Shown here: piece after piece, positions 37,826-46,724 of the stretch
How positions within the stretch are numbered: the first letter of the stretch is position 1
Layout: each line of letters starts with the position of its first letter
DNA from: Brachionus manjavacas
Lineage: Eukaryota; Rotifera; Eurotatoria; Ploima; Brachionidae
Direction: 5' to 3'
Length of the DNA stretch: 64,000 bases
Assembly (NCBI GenBank): GCA_019054805.1
Contig: JAHQIY010000040.1
Span: 62,001-126,000 of the forward strand
Program-made: the position numbers and the translations under genes
Notes under the pieces: generated by a model
What the model was told of the DNA's origin: nothing
The model's input: only the letters and a program-made list of their open reading frames with translations
The model's database searches: none

Positions 37826-38302
37826 ATGGGTTTTAAGCAATCACTGATCGACAACAACTCAATCAAACTACAAGCTTCTGCTTCTAATTGGCGTGAAGCT
37901 ATCACCATTGGTACAGACATGCTGACCGCATCCGGTGCGATTTTGCCAAGCTACCATGAGGCGATTATCAACAGTGTAGAGAAACTAGGCCCTTACATCT
38001 GCATTGCTCCTAAGTTGGCACTGCCTCACGCTCGCCCAGAAGATGGCGTAATTCGAACGGCTTTTGCGCTCGTTACTCTCGAAGAGCCTGTGTTCTTTGA
38101 AGGTGAAGATGAGCCCGTTGATGTACTGATTACGTTAGCTGGAAGCTCTTCTGATGAGCATATGGAAGGCTTAATGGAAGTGACCACGGTACTTGATGAC
38201 GAAGATAGTGAAACGGGCGTTGATCTTAACAAGTTGCGCCGCTGCAGAACTAAAACTGATGTGTTTGACGTTATTGATGAAGCGCTAGCGGAAACGGCGT
38301 AA
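37826..38302 (+). CDS. ulaC: PTS ascorbate IIA component
   Basis: 158-residue IIA domain of the mannitol/fructose type; phosphorylated H68 lies in LALPHARPEDGV. It passes phosphate from HPr to the IIB domain of the upstream fusion protein. SD GGAGATAGAAC. The epimerase gene starts 10 bp after its stop. Confidence 0.94.
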   Translation: MGFKQSLIDNNSIKLQASASNWREAITIGTDMLTASGAILPSYHEAIINSVEKLGPYICIAPKLALPHARPEDGVIRTAFALVTLEEPVFFEGEDEPVDVLITLAGSSSDEHMEGLMEVTTVLDDEDSETGVDLNKLRRCRTKTDVFDVIDEALAETA

Positions 38303-38311
38303 GGAGAAACT

Positions 38312-39004
38312 ATGTATAGCGCACTAAAACAACGTGTCTTCGAAGCCAATCTCAAGCTGCCGAAATACGGCTTAGTGACATTCACTTGGGGAAACGTTTC
38401 GGAAATAGATCGCGAACTTGGTGTATTGGCAATCAAACCTTCCGGTGTTGAGTACGATGCCATGACCGCAGACGACATGGTTATCGTGGATTTAGAAGGC
38501 CAAATTATTGAAGGGAAACTAAATCCTTCGAGTGATACAGCGACGCATATTGAAATCTATAAAGCGTTTCCAGAGGTTGGTGGCGTAGTGCACACTCACT
38601 CACGTAGTGCCACTATCTGGGCGCAGGCTGGGATTGATATTCCCGCACTCGGTACGACTCATGCCGACTACTTTTACGGAGATATCCCCTGCACCCGTAA
38701 GTTGTCTAACGACGAAATTTCAGGGGCTTATGAGAAAAATACTGGGCTCGTTATCATTGAAGAGTTCAAGCAACGCGGTATTAAGCCTATGGCAGTTCCT
38801 AGCGTGATTGTGGCAGGGCATGCGCCATTTTCTTGGGGCAAGAACGCGAATGATGCGGTTCACAATGCCGTAGTACTGGAAGAGATTTCGGCAATGGCGT
38901 TGGCAACTCGCTCGCTGAATAGTGGCATTAAAATTCAGCCAGAGCTCTCTGACAAACACTACCTGCGTAAACACGGTGAAAATGCTTACTACGGCCAGCG
39001 TTAA
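38312..39004 (+). CDS. ulaF: L-ribulose-5-phosphate 4-epimerase (UlaF/AraD/SgbE)
   Basis: 230 residues of class II aldolase/epimerase fold: [24 protein letters not shown], zinc ligands in [26 protein letters not shown], and [13 protein letters not shown]. It converts L-ribulose 5-phosphate to D-xylulose 5-phosphate, the last step of ascorbate catabolism. SD AAGGAGAAACT. Confidence 0.94.
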   Translation: MYSALKQRVFEANLKLPKYGLVTFTWGNVSEIDRELGVLAIKPSGVEYDAMTADDMVIVDLEGQIIEGKLNPSSDTATHIEIYKAFPEVGGVVHTHSRSATIWAQAGIDIPALGTTHADYFYGDIPCTRKLSNDEISGAYEKNTGLVIIEEFKQRGIKPMAVPSVIVAGHAPFSWGKNANDAVHNAVVLEEISAMALATRSLNSGIKIQPELSDKHYLRKHGENAYYGQR

Positions 39005-39025
39005 TCTTTGTTGGAGGAAGAGCCC

Positions 39026-39847
39026 ATGTACAAGGTATTAGCATTAGATTTAGATGGAACAGTGCTAACAGATGAACACACTATCCATCCTGAAGTTAAA
39101 CGCGCGATTAAAGAAGCCAAGCAGCATTGTAAAGTCGTCGTGGTAACAGGGCGCCATCATACTGCTGCTAGGCCTTATTACTACGAGCTTGAACTAGACA
39201 CTCCAATAATCTGCTGTAACGGCACGTACGTTTATGACTATGCCAATGAGAAAGTTCTCAAGCAGAACTCGATTGATAAGGAAGATGCACAGATATTTAT
39301 TGAGCTGGCGCGCGAGTTTCAAGTCAAGATGGTTATGTACATTTCTGATGCCATGACTTACTCGAACTACAACCCGATAACCTACATGCAAGCTTTGGAA
39401 AGCTGGGCTAAAACTGCACCACAAGCCCACCGTCCGAAGATATACAAGGTTGACTCATTCAGTGAAACAGCAAAACAGACAGAGCATGTATGGAAGTTCG
39501 TTGTTGAGGGATGCCCAAGCTCAGTGGAGAGATTGTTGGAACACCCTTGGGTTGAGCGACAGTTCAATGGTGAGCGCTCTTGGTCAAACCGAATTGACTT
39601 TGCCGCAAAAGGAAACAGCAAGGGCCTCCGTCTTGCTGAATATGTCTCTGAACTTGGTTACCACGCAAATCATGTGATCGCGGTTGGCGACAATCACAAT
39701 GATATCTCAATGCTTCAATACGCCAATTTAGGTGTCGCGATGCGCAATGCCGACGACACCGTGAAGTCACACGCCAAACTCGTGTGCTCGACAGATAACA
39801 ATCAAGATGGCTTGGCCCGTCTAATACGTGAAAAAATTAAAGGATAA
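39026..39847 (+). CDS. HAD-superfamily (Cof-type) phosphatase in the ula operon
   Basis: 273 residues from the ATG at 39026, which has GGAGGA 7 bases upstream (a TTG at 39008 is in frame but unlikely). HAD-IIB features: nucleophile in LALDLDGTVLTDE, VVVTGRHHTAARPYY, K in FAAKGNSKGLRL, and VAVGDNHNDISML. Substrate unknown. Genes of this type are not in the E. coli ula operons; embedded here with tight spacing it may clear a sugar-phosphate. Confidence 0.93.
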   Translation: MYKVLALDLDGTVLTDEHTIHPEVKRAIKEAKQHCKVVVVTGRHHTAARPYYYELELDTPIICCNGTYVYDYANEKVLKQNSIDKEDAQIFIELAREFQVKMVMYISDAMTYSNYNPITYMQALESWAKTAPQAHRPKIYKVDSFSETAKQTEHVWKFVVEGCPSSVERLLEHPWVERQFNGERSWSNRIDFAAKGNSKGLRLAEYVSELGYHANHVIAVGDNHNDISMLQYANLGVAMRNADDTVKSHAKLVCSTDNNQDGLARLIREKIKG

Positions 39848-39852
39848 CGAAG

Positions 39853-40500
39853 ATGACAAAACCAATGATTCAAATCGCCCTAGACCAAACTAATTTACCT
39901 GCAGCCATTGAAGTGGCGAACAATGTTGAAAGCTTTGTTGATGTGATTGAAGTGGGCACTATCCTCGCATTTGCTGAGGGCATGAATGCGGTTTCGACTC
40001 TGCGTGCTAATCACCCTGATCATATCTTAGTGTGCGATATGAAAACGACAGACGGCGGAGCCATTCTAGCCAAAATGGCCTTCGAGGCGGGAGCTGATTG
40101 GATTACGGTTTCCGCTGCCGCACATATTGCAACTATAGAAGCGTGCAAGAAAGTCGCGGATCAGCACAAGGGCGAAATTCAGATTGAGATCTACGGTAAC
40201 TGGACAATGGCAGACGCTCAAGCTTGGGTTGATTTAGGTGTCTCACAAGCCATTTATCACCGCTCTCGTGACGCAGAGTTGGCAGGAGTTGGCTGGACCG
40301 AACAAGATTTGGAAAAAATGCGTGCCTTGTCTGAACTTGGTCTAGAGTTATCTATCACTGGCGGTATCGTGCCTGAAGAGCTTTACCTCTTTGAGGGTAT
40401 CAAGGCCAAAACTTTTATTGCGGGTCGAGCTCTAGCGGGTGAGCAGGGGAAGCAAACCGCTGAAGCACTTCGTGCTCAAATTGACCGCTTCTGGAACTAG
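39853..40500 (+). CDS. ulaD: UlaD 3-keto-L-gulonate-6-phosphate decarboxylase
   Basis: 215 residues of the OMP-decarboxylase superfamily: MIQIALDQTNLPAA, IEVGTILAFAEGM, CDMKTTDGGAILAKMAFEAGADW (DxKxxD catalytic motif), ITGGIVPEEL, FIAGRALAG. It makes L-xylulose 5-phosphate and CO2. It starts 5 bp after the HAD gene stop. Confidence 0.95.
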   Translation: MTKPMIQIALDQTNLPAAIEVANNVESFVDVIEVGTILAFAEGMNAVSTLRANHPDHILVCDMKTTDGGAILAKMAFEAGADWITVSAAAHIATIEACKKVADQHKGEIQIEIYGNWTMADAQAWVDLGVSQAIYHRSRDAELAGVGWTEQDLEKMRALSELGLELSITGGIVPEELYLFEGIKAKTFIAGRALAGEQGKQTAEALRAQIDRFWN

Positions 40501-40509
40501 GAGTCGTTT

Positions 40510-41391
40510 ATGTATCAAAGTCTTCAACGCCACCGAGTCGGTTTGTATGAAAAGGCCCTACCTAACGAGCTAAGTTGGGAAGAAAAGCTAAAAACGACCA
40601 AAGAGCTAGGATTCGATTTTTTAGAGATCTCTGTGGATGAATCTGACGAACGTCGCAGCCGCTTAGATTGGGATGATGAAACCATTTATGCTCTGCGTCA
40701 CCAGTGCGAACGTTATGGGGTTCCTCTTCAATCGATGTGTTTAAGCGCTCATCGCAAATACCCGTTCGGCTCAGCTGATCCTGAAACTCGCGAGCAAGCC
40801 TTACTGCATATGGAGAAAGCGATCTCATTGGCATACAAACTAGGCGTGCGTACGATTCAGCTAGCAGGCTATGATGTCTATTATGAGCCAGCCAATCACG
40901 CGACTCACCAGCGGTTTATTCAAGGAATGAAACAGTCAGCGAAGCTAGCTGAAAGAGCCGGTGTCATGCTTGCTGTCGAGATCATGGATACCGACTACCT
41001 GAATTCATTAAGTAAATTTGAGGTCTTAAGCCGCGAGGTCGACTCTCCTTATTTTACGGCTTACCCTGACGTTGGTAACATCTCTGGTTGGAATTACGAT
41101 ATCGTAACTGAGCTGAAATTGAGTAAACCACACATCACTCAAATTCACCTTAAGGACACCTATCGAGTGACTTCAGATTATAAAGGGCAATTTCGCGATT
41201 TGGTTATCGGCGAAGGCGAGGTCGATTTCAACTCGATATTCGATACCCTCAAGCAGACAGAATGCGTCGTCCCTTTGGTCATTGAAATGTGGGCTCAGGA
41301 TGATAATTGGAAACAGAATATTCTCACTGCTCAGCGTCGACTAAATCAAGCTTGTGATCATGCTGACTTGCCAAAGCTATTTGCAGCTTAG
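40510..41391 (+). CDS. ulaE: UlaE L-xylulose-5-phosphate 3-epimerase
   Basis: 293 residues, xylose-isomerase-like TIM barrel: GLYEKALPNELSWEEKL, FLEISVDESDERRSRLDW, SMCLSAHRKYPFGS, AVEIMDTDYLNS, HLKDTYRVT, EMWAQDD. It converts L-xylulose 5-phosphate to L-ribulose 5-phosphate. Last gene of the ula operon, 9 bp after ulaD. Confidence 0.95.
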   Translation: MYQSLQRHRVGLYEKALPNELSWEEKLKTTKELGFDFLEISVDESDERRSRLDWDDETIYALRHQCERYGVPLQSMCLSAHRKYPFGSADPETREQALLHMEKAISLAYKLGVRTIQLAGYDVYYEPANHATHQRFIQGMKQSAKLAERAGVMLAVEIMDTDYLNSLSKFEVLSREVDSPYFTAYPDVGNISGWNYDIVTELKLSKPHITQIHLKDTYRVTSDYKGQFRDLVIGEGEVDFNSIFDTLKQTECVVPLVIEMWAQDDNWKQNILTAQRRLNQACDHADLPKLFAA

Positions 41392-41430
41392 CATTGAATA
41401 AAGGTGCCTAGCACAAGGGCATCATGCTCC

Positions 41431-41453
41431 GGCGCTCAATCAGAGCGCCCTTC
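41431..41453 (+). terminator. probable ula operon terminator (weak T tract)
   Basis: GGCGCTC-AATCA-GAGCGCC followed by CTTCAT; strong stem but poor T run, 40 bp after ulaE. Confidence 0.5.
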
Positions 41454-41590
41454 ATCCCCTTTATGGGATAGTGCAGTGCAAGCCCCCCGTATTGCGCTGC
41501 ACATTTTCAATCGAATGCATAAGATTTGACTTCAAGTCTGAGTTGGAGCACAGTTGCGCTGACTTTCCTATCTATAAGCTGCATACAAGA

Positions 41591-42013
41591 ATGAAACTGC
41601 TTCACTTACAACTGTTTTGGTACGAAAAACATCGCACTCTACTGGAGATGGAAGATCTACCAAGCTTAACTCCTACCCAAGAACAAGAGCTAAAAGAGTG
41701 GGTGAAACAGCGCCGAAAAATTCTAAGTTATGAAGTCCACCAACAGACTTGGGTAAAAGTAAATGTTGATGGCTTTGCCTCACAGATTAGGCTCAACCCA
41801 AACGGTACTTTGTCGGAGAAAGATCTCTTCAGTGACAAATCGCTTCAGGGCTTGTGGAAAGTGATGGAAGGCTTCTTGTTTATAAAAGTCATAAGTGGTG
41901 AGTTTATTGTTGAGTATCAAATCGTTGGCAGTAACCTAGAAAACATTCACTGCGGAATCGAATACATCAATGGTAAAGTTAGCACTTACAGTAAGTTTAT
42001 CGTGACGAAATAG
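41591..42013 (+). CDS. hypothetical protein (140 aa)
   Basis: Not recognised. The frame is open from 41471, but the ATG at 41591 is preceded by an AGA-rich stretch and the upstream residues look untranslated. N-terminal half is helical and charged (LTPTQEQELKEWVKQRRKIL), the C-terminal half is beta-rich (LQGLWKVMEGFLFIKVISGE). No signal peptide. A lone gene between the ula operon and a convergent membrane-protein gene. Confidence 0.55.
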   Translation: MKLLHLQLFWYEKHRTLLEMEDLPSLTPTQEQELKEWVKQRRKILSYEVHQQTWVKVNVDGFASQIRLNPNGTLSEKDLFSDKSLQGLWKVMEGFLFIKVISGEFIVEYQIVGSNLENIHCGIEYINGKVSTYSKFIVTK

Positions 42014-42061
42014 GACAACTTTGGGCGTAGCTTTTAGACCATGCCCAAAGTGCCACTGTTT

Positions 42062-42439
42062 TCAGTTCTTTTGGGCACTCAGCTGTCGATAGCTTAACAG
42101 GGACAACAGAGCGAAGAAGGCCGGATCGCTCCAACCGAAGCCGACAAAGATCCCAGTCAATCCAGCATAGCCAGTTATTACGACACCGAGAAGGTTGGTG
42201 ACAAGCAGAGCTTTGAGTAGCTGTTGCATTGTCTCTTTGTGCTCTATTGTTCTTAGAAACAGGCTTACTGCCGCTACGCCTCCGAGAAAAATACTAGTGT
42301 GTTGTGAGAGGAAGTAAGCGTATCTATCGTTAATCTCAACGCCATACATTGGCCACATCATGGTTGGCAGAAAAAACAGTGCGAATGCAAACACAGTGTA
42401 GATGCTGCCGTGTAAGGTTAAAAACAGTCTATTCGTCAT
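42062..42439 (-). CDS. small four-helix membrane protein
   Basis: 125 residues with four predicted transmembrane helices (FLTLHGSIYTVFAFALFFLP, IFLGGVAAVSLFLRTI, ALLVTNLLGVVITGYAGL, FFALLSLLSYRQL). Family not recognised. It follows the YdhR-like gene by 9 bp on the same strand and is probably its operon partner. Confidence 0.75.
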   Translation of the reverse strand: MTNRLFLTLHGSIYTVFAFALFFLPTMMWPMYGVEINDRYAYFLSQHTSIFLGGVAAVSLFLRTIEHKETMQQLLKALLVTNLLGVVITGYAGLTGIFVGFGWSDPAFFALLSLLSYRQLSAQKN

Positions 42440-42448
42440 AGCGGTTCC

Positions 42449-42754
42449 TTACAGGCCAACTGGCCCACGATTGATTTCAGTCAGTGGCTGATTGATGTCA
42501 AAAATAACGCCACGTACTTCTGCTACGCCCATTTCTTTCAGCCTCGCAGCATGCATGTCTAGGTAATTTTGTGCGCTGACCTCATCTTGGAAAAGATAGA
42601 TACCACCACCTAGCTTCTCAGATTCGTTTTCTGTCCAGATTTTCCAGATCATACCGGGTTCTTGATTAATTGACTCCGCTAGACCAACCAATGCTTTAGA
42701 CATCTCTGCGCCCATAGGGCCATGATATTCAAAATCGACTTGCAGTAGTTTCAT
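42449..42754 (-). CDS. YdhR-like putative monooxygenase
   Basis: 101 residues of the YdhR ferredoxin-like family: KLLQVDFEYHGPMGAEM, INQEPGMIWKIWTENE, GGGIYLFQDEVSAQNYLDMH. Usually dimeric and linked to oxidation of aromatic or quinone-like molecules; substrate unknown. Divergent from a LysR regulator that likely controls it. Confidence 0.88.
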   Translation of the reverse strand: MKLLQVDFEYHGPMGAEMSKALVGLAESINQEPGMIWKIWTENESEKLGGGIYLFQDEVSAQNYLDMHAARLKEMGVAEVRGVIFDINQPLTEINRGPVGL

Positions 42755-42858
42755 CTTAGTTTCTCCGATTGTTGTCTGTTGTGAACGCGTGTTGCTGTTC
42801 GATGGAGATATTGTTGTCTATATAAATTGAACAGAAAAGTTCATAATATTGTGTGTAA

Positions 42859-43779
42859 ATGTCTAAAAATTTGACAGGTTATGCGATGAGACTGAAAAGT
42901 ACCCTTGAGCAATGGGTTACGCTGAAAGAAGTGGATCGGGCGGGCAGTATTCAAGCCGCGGCTTCGGCTTTAAACAAAAGCCATACAACCTTGATTTACT
43001 CGATCAAAAAGCTTGAAGATCAACTGGGCGTTAAGCTGGTGGAGGTTAAGGGAAGACGTGCCACAGTCACAGAGCATGGTCGTTCACTGCTTAGAAGAGC
43101 GAGCAGTATGCTTGAACAGGCAAGAGAGTTGGAAGACTTAAGCCAACAAATCTCAGCGGGTGTCGAGTCAGAGATTACAGTCGCGATGGATCACCTTTGC
43201 GACCCGAGCCTGCTCTATCAACCGATGGCAGAGTATCTTAGTCGAAACAGTATTACCTCGATTCAAGTAGTAGAGACATCTTTATCTAAAACGGCAGAAA
43301 TGGTGACCAGCGAGCAAGCTGATATTGCGATTATTACTTTGCCTGTGACCAATTACCTGGCTCAAGCTTTTTCGATGACGAGTATGTTGCCCGTTGTCTC
43401 AAGTAAGCACCCACTCGCAAGTCAAAGTCAGGTTTGTATGGCGGATTTTGCCACTCATTGCCAAGTTGTCATTCGCGATCTGGGGGCTACTCAGATTGAG
43501 AATAAAGAGCAAAATGTCGGTTGGTTAAAAGCGAATCAGCGGATAACCGTCGACAATTTTGACCATGCATTTCGAGCGGTGGAGCAAGGCGTCGGTTTTT
43601 GCCGTTTACCAGAGCACATCATTAAGCTAAGAAACACAGGCCAGCTTAAGGTGCTTAAAGTCGAGCACAATGAAAGGTATCAAGTCCCGCTGCATATTAC
43701 GCTTCCTAAGGGAGCGAAAACTGGCCCAGCCGCCAAATGCTTCTACGAATTGTTATTATCAAAAGCGGCTAAAGGCTAA
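42859..43779 (+). CDS. LysR-family transcriptional regulator
   Basis: 306 residues, or 297 if translation starts at the second ATG at 42886, which has an AGG-containing leader. HTH region LKEVDRAGSIQAAASALNKS / TLIYSIKKLEDQLGVKL and an effector domain. Divergent to the YdhR-like gene with a 104-bp gap. Confidence 0.9.
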   Translation: MSKNLTGYAMRLKSTLEQWVTLKEVDRAGSIQAAASALNKSHTTLIYSIKKLEDQLGVKLVEVKGRRATVTEHGRSLLRRASSMLEQARELEDLSQQISAGVESEITVAMDHLCDPSLLYQPMAEYLSRNSITSIQVVETSLSKTAEMVTSEQADIAIITLPVTNYLAQAFSMTSMLPVVSSKHPLASQSQVCMADFATHCQVVIRDLGATQIENKEQNVGWLKANQRITVDNFDHAFRAVEQGVGFCRLPEHIIKLRNTGQLKVLKVEHNERYQVPLHITLPKGAKTGPAAKCFYELLLSKAAKG

Positions 43780-43954
43780 TCGTAACCTTTGAAAACATAA
43801 CAGTGAGTAATTACTTACAACCACCTGTTTACGTCGATATGACGCAAAAAGTGACCTACCACACGCTGTGTTAATTTAGTGATTTAATCTTTTCATAAGC
43901 TGACATTGGTATGCGATATTTCGATGGTTGTTTTAAGATTGACTGGTAAGTGAT

Positions 43955-44515
43955 ATGAGAAGCGAAAAAGAGAAAATGCTCGCTGGCGAGCCATATGATG
44001 CGTGGGACAAAGAGCTATACAACGAACGAATTGAATGTCGTAAAGTTCTGCAAAAGCTCAACAATAGTATTCCAGATACCGAAGAGTGGCGCAGCGCGAT
44101 TGATACTCTAATTCCTGATTCTAAAGACGCTTACCTAGAACCTCCATTTCGCTGTGACTATGGCTTGAACATAAAACTCGGCAAAAACTTCTACGCTAAT
44201 TTCAACTGCGTGGTGTTGGATGTGGCTGAAGTTCATATCGGTGATAACGTCCTCTTTGCCCCTAACGTACAAATCTACACGGCAGGTCATCCTCTCGATG
44301 TGAAAGGTCGTGTTGAAGAGGGTGTCGAGTTTGGTACACCAATTACTATTGGCGACAATGTTTGGCTTGGCGGTGGCGTGATCGTCTGCCCTGGCGTTAC
44401 TATCGGTGAAAATAGTGTGGTTGGAGCGGGGAGTGTCGTGACCAAAGACATTCCTGCCAACGTTGTCGCGGCAGGTAACCCGTGTCGAGTGATTAAACCT
44501 ATCGAGCAAGCTTAA
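43955..44515 (+). CDS. maa: sugar O-acetyltransferase (maltose acetyltransferase type)
   Basis: 186 residues: the Mac N-terminal domain (EKMLAGEPYDAWDKEL) and a left-handed beta-helix with hexapeptide repeats (VHIGDNVLFAPNVQIYTAGH, ITIGDNVWLGGGVIVCPGVT, IGENSVVGAGSVVTKDIPAN). The catalytic His is in YTAGHPLD. It acetylates sugars from acetyl-CoA. Single gene with its own terminator. Confidence 0.92.
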   Translation: MRSEKEKMLAGEPYDAWDKELYNERIECRKVLQKLNNSIPDTEEWRSAIDTLIPDSKDAYLEPPFRCDYGLNIKLGKNFYANFNCVVLDVAEVHIGDNVLFAPNVQIYTAGHPLDVKGRVEEGVEFGTPITIGDNVWLGGGVIVCPGVTIGENSVVGAGSVVTKDIPANVVAAGNPCRVIKPIEQA

Positions 44516-44526
44516 GGTTTTTAAAG

Positions 44527-44571
44527 CGTAGAAGAGTGATAAAGAGAGGTGTTCGTCTTCTACGTTTTTTA
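44527..44571 (+). terminator. terminator after sugar acetyltransferase
   Basis: CGTAGAAGA ... TCTTCTACG with a 20-base loop, then TTTTTT. Confidence 0.8.
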
Positions 44572-44639
44572 TTGATGGAGCGCTAATGTTGTTAGCTAAA
44601 AATATTCATAAATAGTTCTTTACAATTGTCTAAAAAACA

Positions 44640-44828
44640 CAAATAATGCCATCGCTCTGTTGTTCAGAGTTATTAAATGAAACATCCTGTTGTAAAGTAA
44701 ACCCTCAGAATTTCCTCTTGTTATCCTCTGTGTTTCCCTTAGCTTCATAGATACATTAAATAATTCAAGCTCCTAGTGCATCGCATTTCTGCGAATTAAA
44801 TTTATTATTACTAAATAAGGGACATGAT
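44640..44828 (+). promoter_or_regulatory. cold-shock gene promoter and long leader
   Basis: About 190 bp of AT-rich sequence between the acetyltransferase terminator and the csp start codon, with CAT-rich and pyrimidine-rich tracts. Long structured 5' leaders are typical of cold-induced csp mRNAs; no exact cold box could be confirmed. SD AAGGGACATGAT before the ATG. Confidence 0.45.
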
Positions 44829-45041
44829 ATGTCTAACAAAGTAAATGGTTCTGTAAAATGGTTTAACGAAACTAAAGGTTTCGGTTTTCTTTCTCAAGAC
44901 AACGGTGGCGAAGATGTATTTGTGCACTTCCGTGCTATCGCTTCTGAAGGTTTCAAGACTCTAGCTGAAGGCCAAAAAGTGTCTTTCGAAGTAGAGCAAG
45001 GTCAGAAAGGCCTTCAAGCAGCTAACGTTTCAGTACTATAA
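44829..45041 (+). CDS. CspA-family cold-shock protein
   Basis: 70 residues, one cold-shock domain with both RNA-binding motifs: KGFGFLS (RNP1) and DVFVHF (RNP2). RNA chaperone. Codon use is strongly biased to common codons. A GTGCAAGT...ACTTGCAC hairpin follows the stop at about 45054-45080 without a T tract. Confidence 0.96.
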   Translation: MSNKVNGSVKWFNETKGFGFLSQDNGGEDVFVHFRAIASEGFKTLAEGQKVSFEVEQGQKGLQAANVSVL

Positions 45042-45272
45042 CGTTTAGCAAGGGTGCAAGTGGCAACCTGCTACTTGCACAACTTCATTCAATCTAGAAA
45101 TACTATTTATAACATCTTTTCGAAATCCCCAATATTTCCTTATACCTCCTCTCTGTATTTGTCGTTGCGCTATTGGACTTCTTCGTCTCATTATAAATTT
45201 AGTAATCTAATCCTCTGATATTAGGTAATGGTTTTATTACTTGTCAGAAACTTAAATATATAAAGGCAAAAT

Positions 45273-45356
45273 ATGTCACGTTCAATCGGCCGTAAGCGCT
45301 TTTGGTTTCAACAAAACCGTAGCAAACAGAAAAACGAAAACAATAAGGAATTATGA
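45273..45356 (+). CDS. tiny basic ORF (27 aa) coupled to the next gene
   Basis: Reads MSRSIGRKRFWFQQ... to a TGA at 45354-45356: Arg/Lys/Gln-rich, pI very high. An AAAGGC ribosome-like site lies 8 bases upstream. Its stop overlaps the start codon of the 70-aa gene as ATGA, the classic coupling arrangement. Family not recognised; it may be a leader peptide. Confidence 0.5.
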   Translation: MSRSIGRKRFWFQQNRSKQKNENNKEL

Positions 45357-45565
45357 TAGTTACATTTAACTTATTGGAAGATGAGATCACTTGGAAATCA
45401 ACACTTCATCAGCTCAATAGTGATATTTTAAAGCGTCATGTTTTATTTCATGGCTCTCTTAGAGATATTAATATTTCCTTTCTCTACTGTGAGGCAACAT
45501 TAAGCGGAAAAATTATTGATTCAACCAATGAGATAGTGGGTTGTTTCTACATGACCGCTTCATAG
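45353..45565 (+). CDS. hypothetical protein (70 aa)
   Basis: Not recognised. Reads MIVTFNLLEDEITWKSTLHQ..., ending CFYMTAS; mixed helix and strand, no signal. It has an AAGGA site inside the preceding tiny ORF and overlaps it by 4 bp. A GC-poor region between the csp gene and a VOC gene. Confidence 0.55.
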   Translation: MIVTFNLLEDEITWKSTLHQLNSDILKRHVLFHGSLRDINISFLYCEATLSGKIIDSTNEIVGCFYMTAS

Positions 45566-45710
45566 ATTCATCAATATTGTCATTGCTCTCTCTTGCTCTC
45601 CAAAGTTTTGTTCAATTTATAATTAAAAATCTAAAAAAAGTTCTTTACCTCAACCTTGGTTGAGGTTTTAGCATGCTTTTTGTTGGCTAGGAATTGATAA
45701 GGAGAAAGCA

Positions 45711-46130
45711 ATGATTCAACTAGAGCATGTGAATTTAGTGGTTAAGGACATCCCTGAGATGTTGAAGTTTTATCAAGAGGCATTTCCACATTGGTCGGTG
45801 CGAGATGAAGGACAGGGAGAGTGGAGTGGCAAACCGAGAAACTGGCTGCATTTCGGCGATGAGTACCAATATATTGCAATGAGTGACCACGGTGAAGGAA
45901 ACAATCGGAATTTGTCAGGCCATCAAGTTGGGTTAGCCCACTTTGCTTATGTCACCAATAATATTGATGCGGTGATCGGCCGATTGGTTGAAGCGGGTTA
46001 CCCTATCGCTAAGCCGGGCGCTGATGAACCTTACCGTAAAAATGTCTACTTCGTTGATCCCGCAGGATTTGAGATTGAGTTTGTTGAATACCTAACAGAT
46101 GATCCAAAACTGCGTAATTTATCGAGTTAA
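45711..46130 (+). CDS. VOC/glyoxalase family protein
   Basis: 139 residues with the paired beta-alpha-beta-beta-beta units of the vicinal-oxygen-chelate fold: MIQLEHVNLVVKDIPEMLKFY, VGLAHFAYVTNNIDAVIGRL, KNVYFVDPAGFEIEFVEYL. His/Glu metal ligands are at the usual places (H5, H82, E122 region). Substrate unknown. SD AAGGAGAAAGC. Confidence 0.9.
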   Translation: MIQLEHVNLVVKDIPEMLKFYQEAFPHWSVRDEGQGEWSGKPRNWLHFGDEYQYIAMSDHGEGNNRNLSGHQVGLAHFAYVTNNIDAVIGRLVEAGYPIAKPGADEPYRKNVYFVDPAGFEIEFVEYLTDDPKLRNLSS

Positions 46131-46249
46131 AGCACTTCCTTAGCTAGTGGCTGATTTAGCCGCTAGCTTAATACCGCATGGTTTCTTACACGCCCCCTTG
46201 CTACAATCTTGCGTTACTCAAACAGGATTTTTACCTCTGGATATTCAAC

Positions 46250-46522
46250 ATGGCTCGTCCTAAGAAACATCGTCACATCTGCACTCATGCAGCTCATGCT
46301 TTTTACAAACCCAATGGTGTGACTATGGATGAGTTACAGATTGTTGAGCTGTTGCCGGATGAATTAGAAGCACTGAAACTTGCTGATCAAGAAGGACTGA
46401 ATCAGATTGATGCCGCCGTGCAAATGCAGGTGTCGCGCCAAACGTTTGGAAATATCATTAAACGCGCTAGGCAAAAGGTTGCTAGCAGCATCATCCAAGG
46501 TCATGCCCTAAAACTTCAATAG
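46250..46522 (+). CDS. DUF134 (UPF0251) DNA-binding protein
   Basis: 90 residues from the ATG at 46250 (MARPKKHRHIC); the open frame to 46178 is not conserved-looking. DUF134 hallmarks: ARPKK-RHIC, VELLPDELEALKLADQEGLN, QIDAAVQMQVSRQTFGNIIKRARQK (sigma-70 region 4-like HTH). It is likely a repressor. It converges on the NqrM-like/NifX-like pair; DUF134 genes are frequent neighbours of NifX-like genes. Confidence 0.88.
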   Translation: MARPKKHRHICTHAAHAFYKPNGVTMDELQIVELLPDELEALKLADQEGLNQIDAAVQMQVSRQTFGNIIKRARQKVASSIIQGHALKLQ

Positions 46523-46529
46523 GCTTGAG

Positions 46530-46724
46530 CTACTCAGGCTCTTTGATTTGATAAAGTGTTCGCTTTGTCCCTTGGCACACATCTTTGCAGTCGCACTCTC
46601 TAGTGATGTTTAGTTTCGATAACCCACCGCAACTGCCTTGAATTGGCCGGCGAGAGAACATCACCCCGATCGCCATTAAGGCTATAAAGCTAACAAAAAT
46701 AAGTACTGTAAGTAGTAACGTCAT
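46530..46724 (-). CDS. NqrM-like (DUF539) small membrane protein
   Basis: 64 residues: one N-terminal helix (TLLLTVLIFVSFIALMAIGV) then a cysteine-rich tail GSCGGLSKLN...CDCKDVC, the pattern of NqrM, which matures the iron site of the Na+-translocating NADH:quinone reductase. No nqr genes are near, so this is either a displaced nqrM or a paralog. Start overlaps the stop of the upstream NifX-like gene by 4 bp. Confidence 0.82.
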   Translation of the reverse strand: MTLLLTVLIFVSFIALMAIGVMFSRRPIQGSCGGLSKLNITRECDCKDVCQGTKRTLYQIKEPE

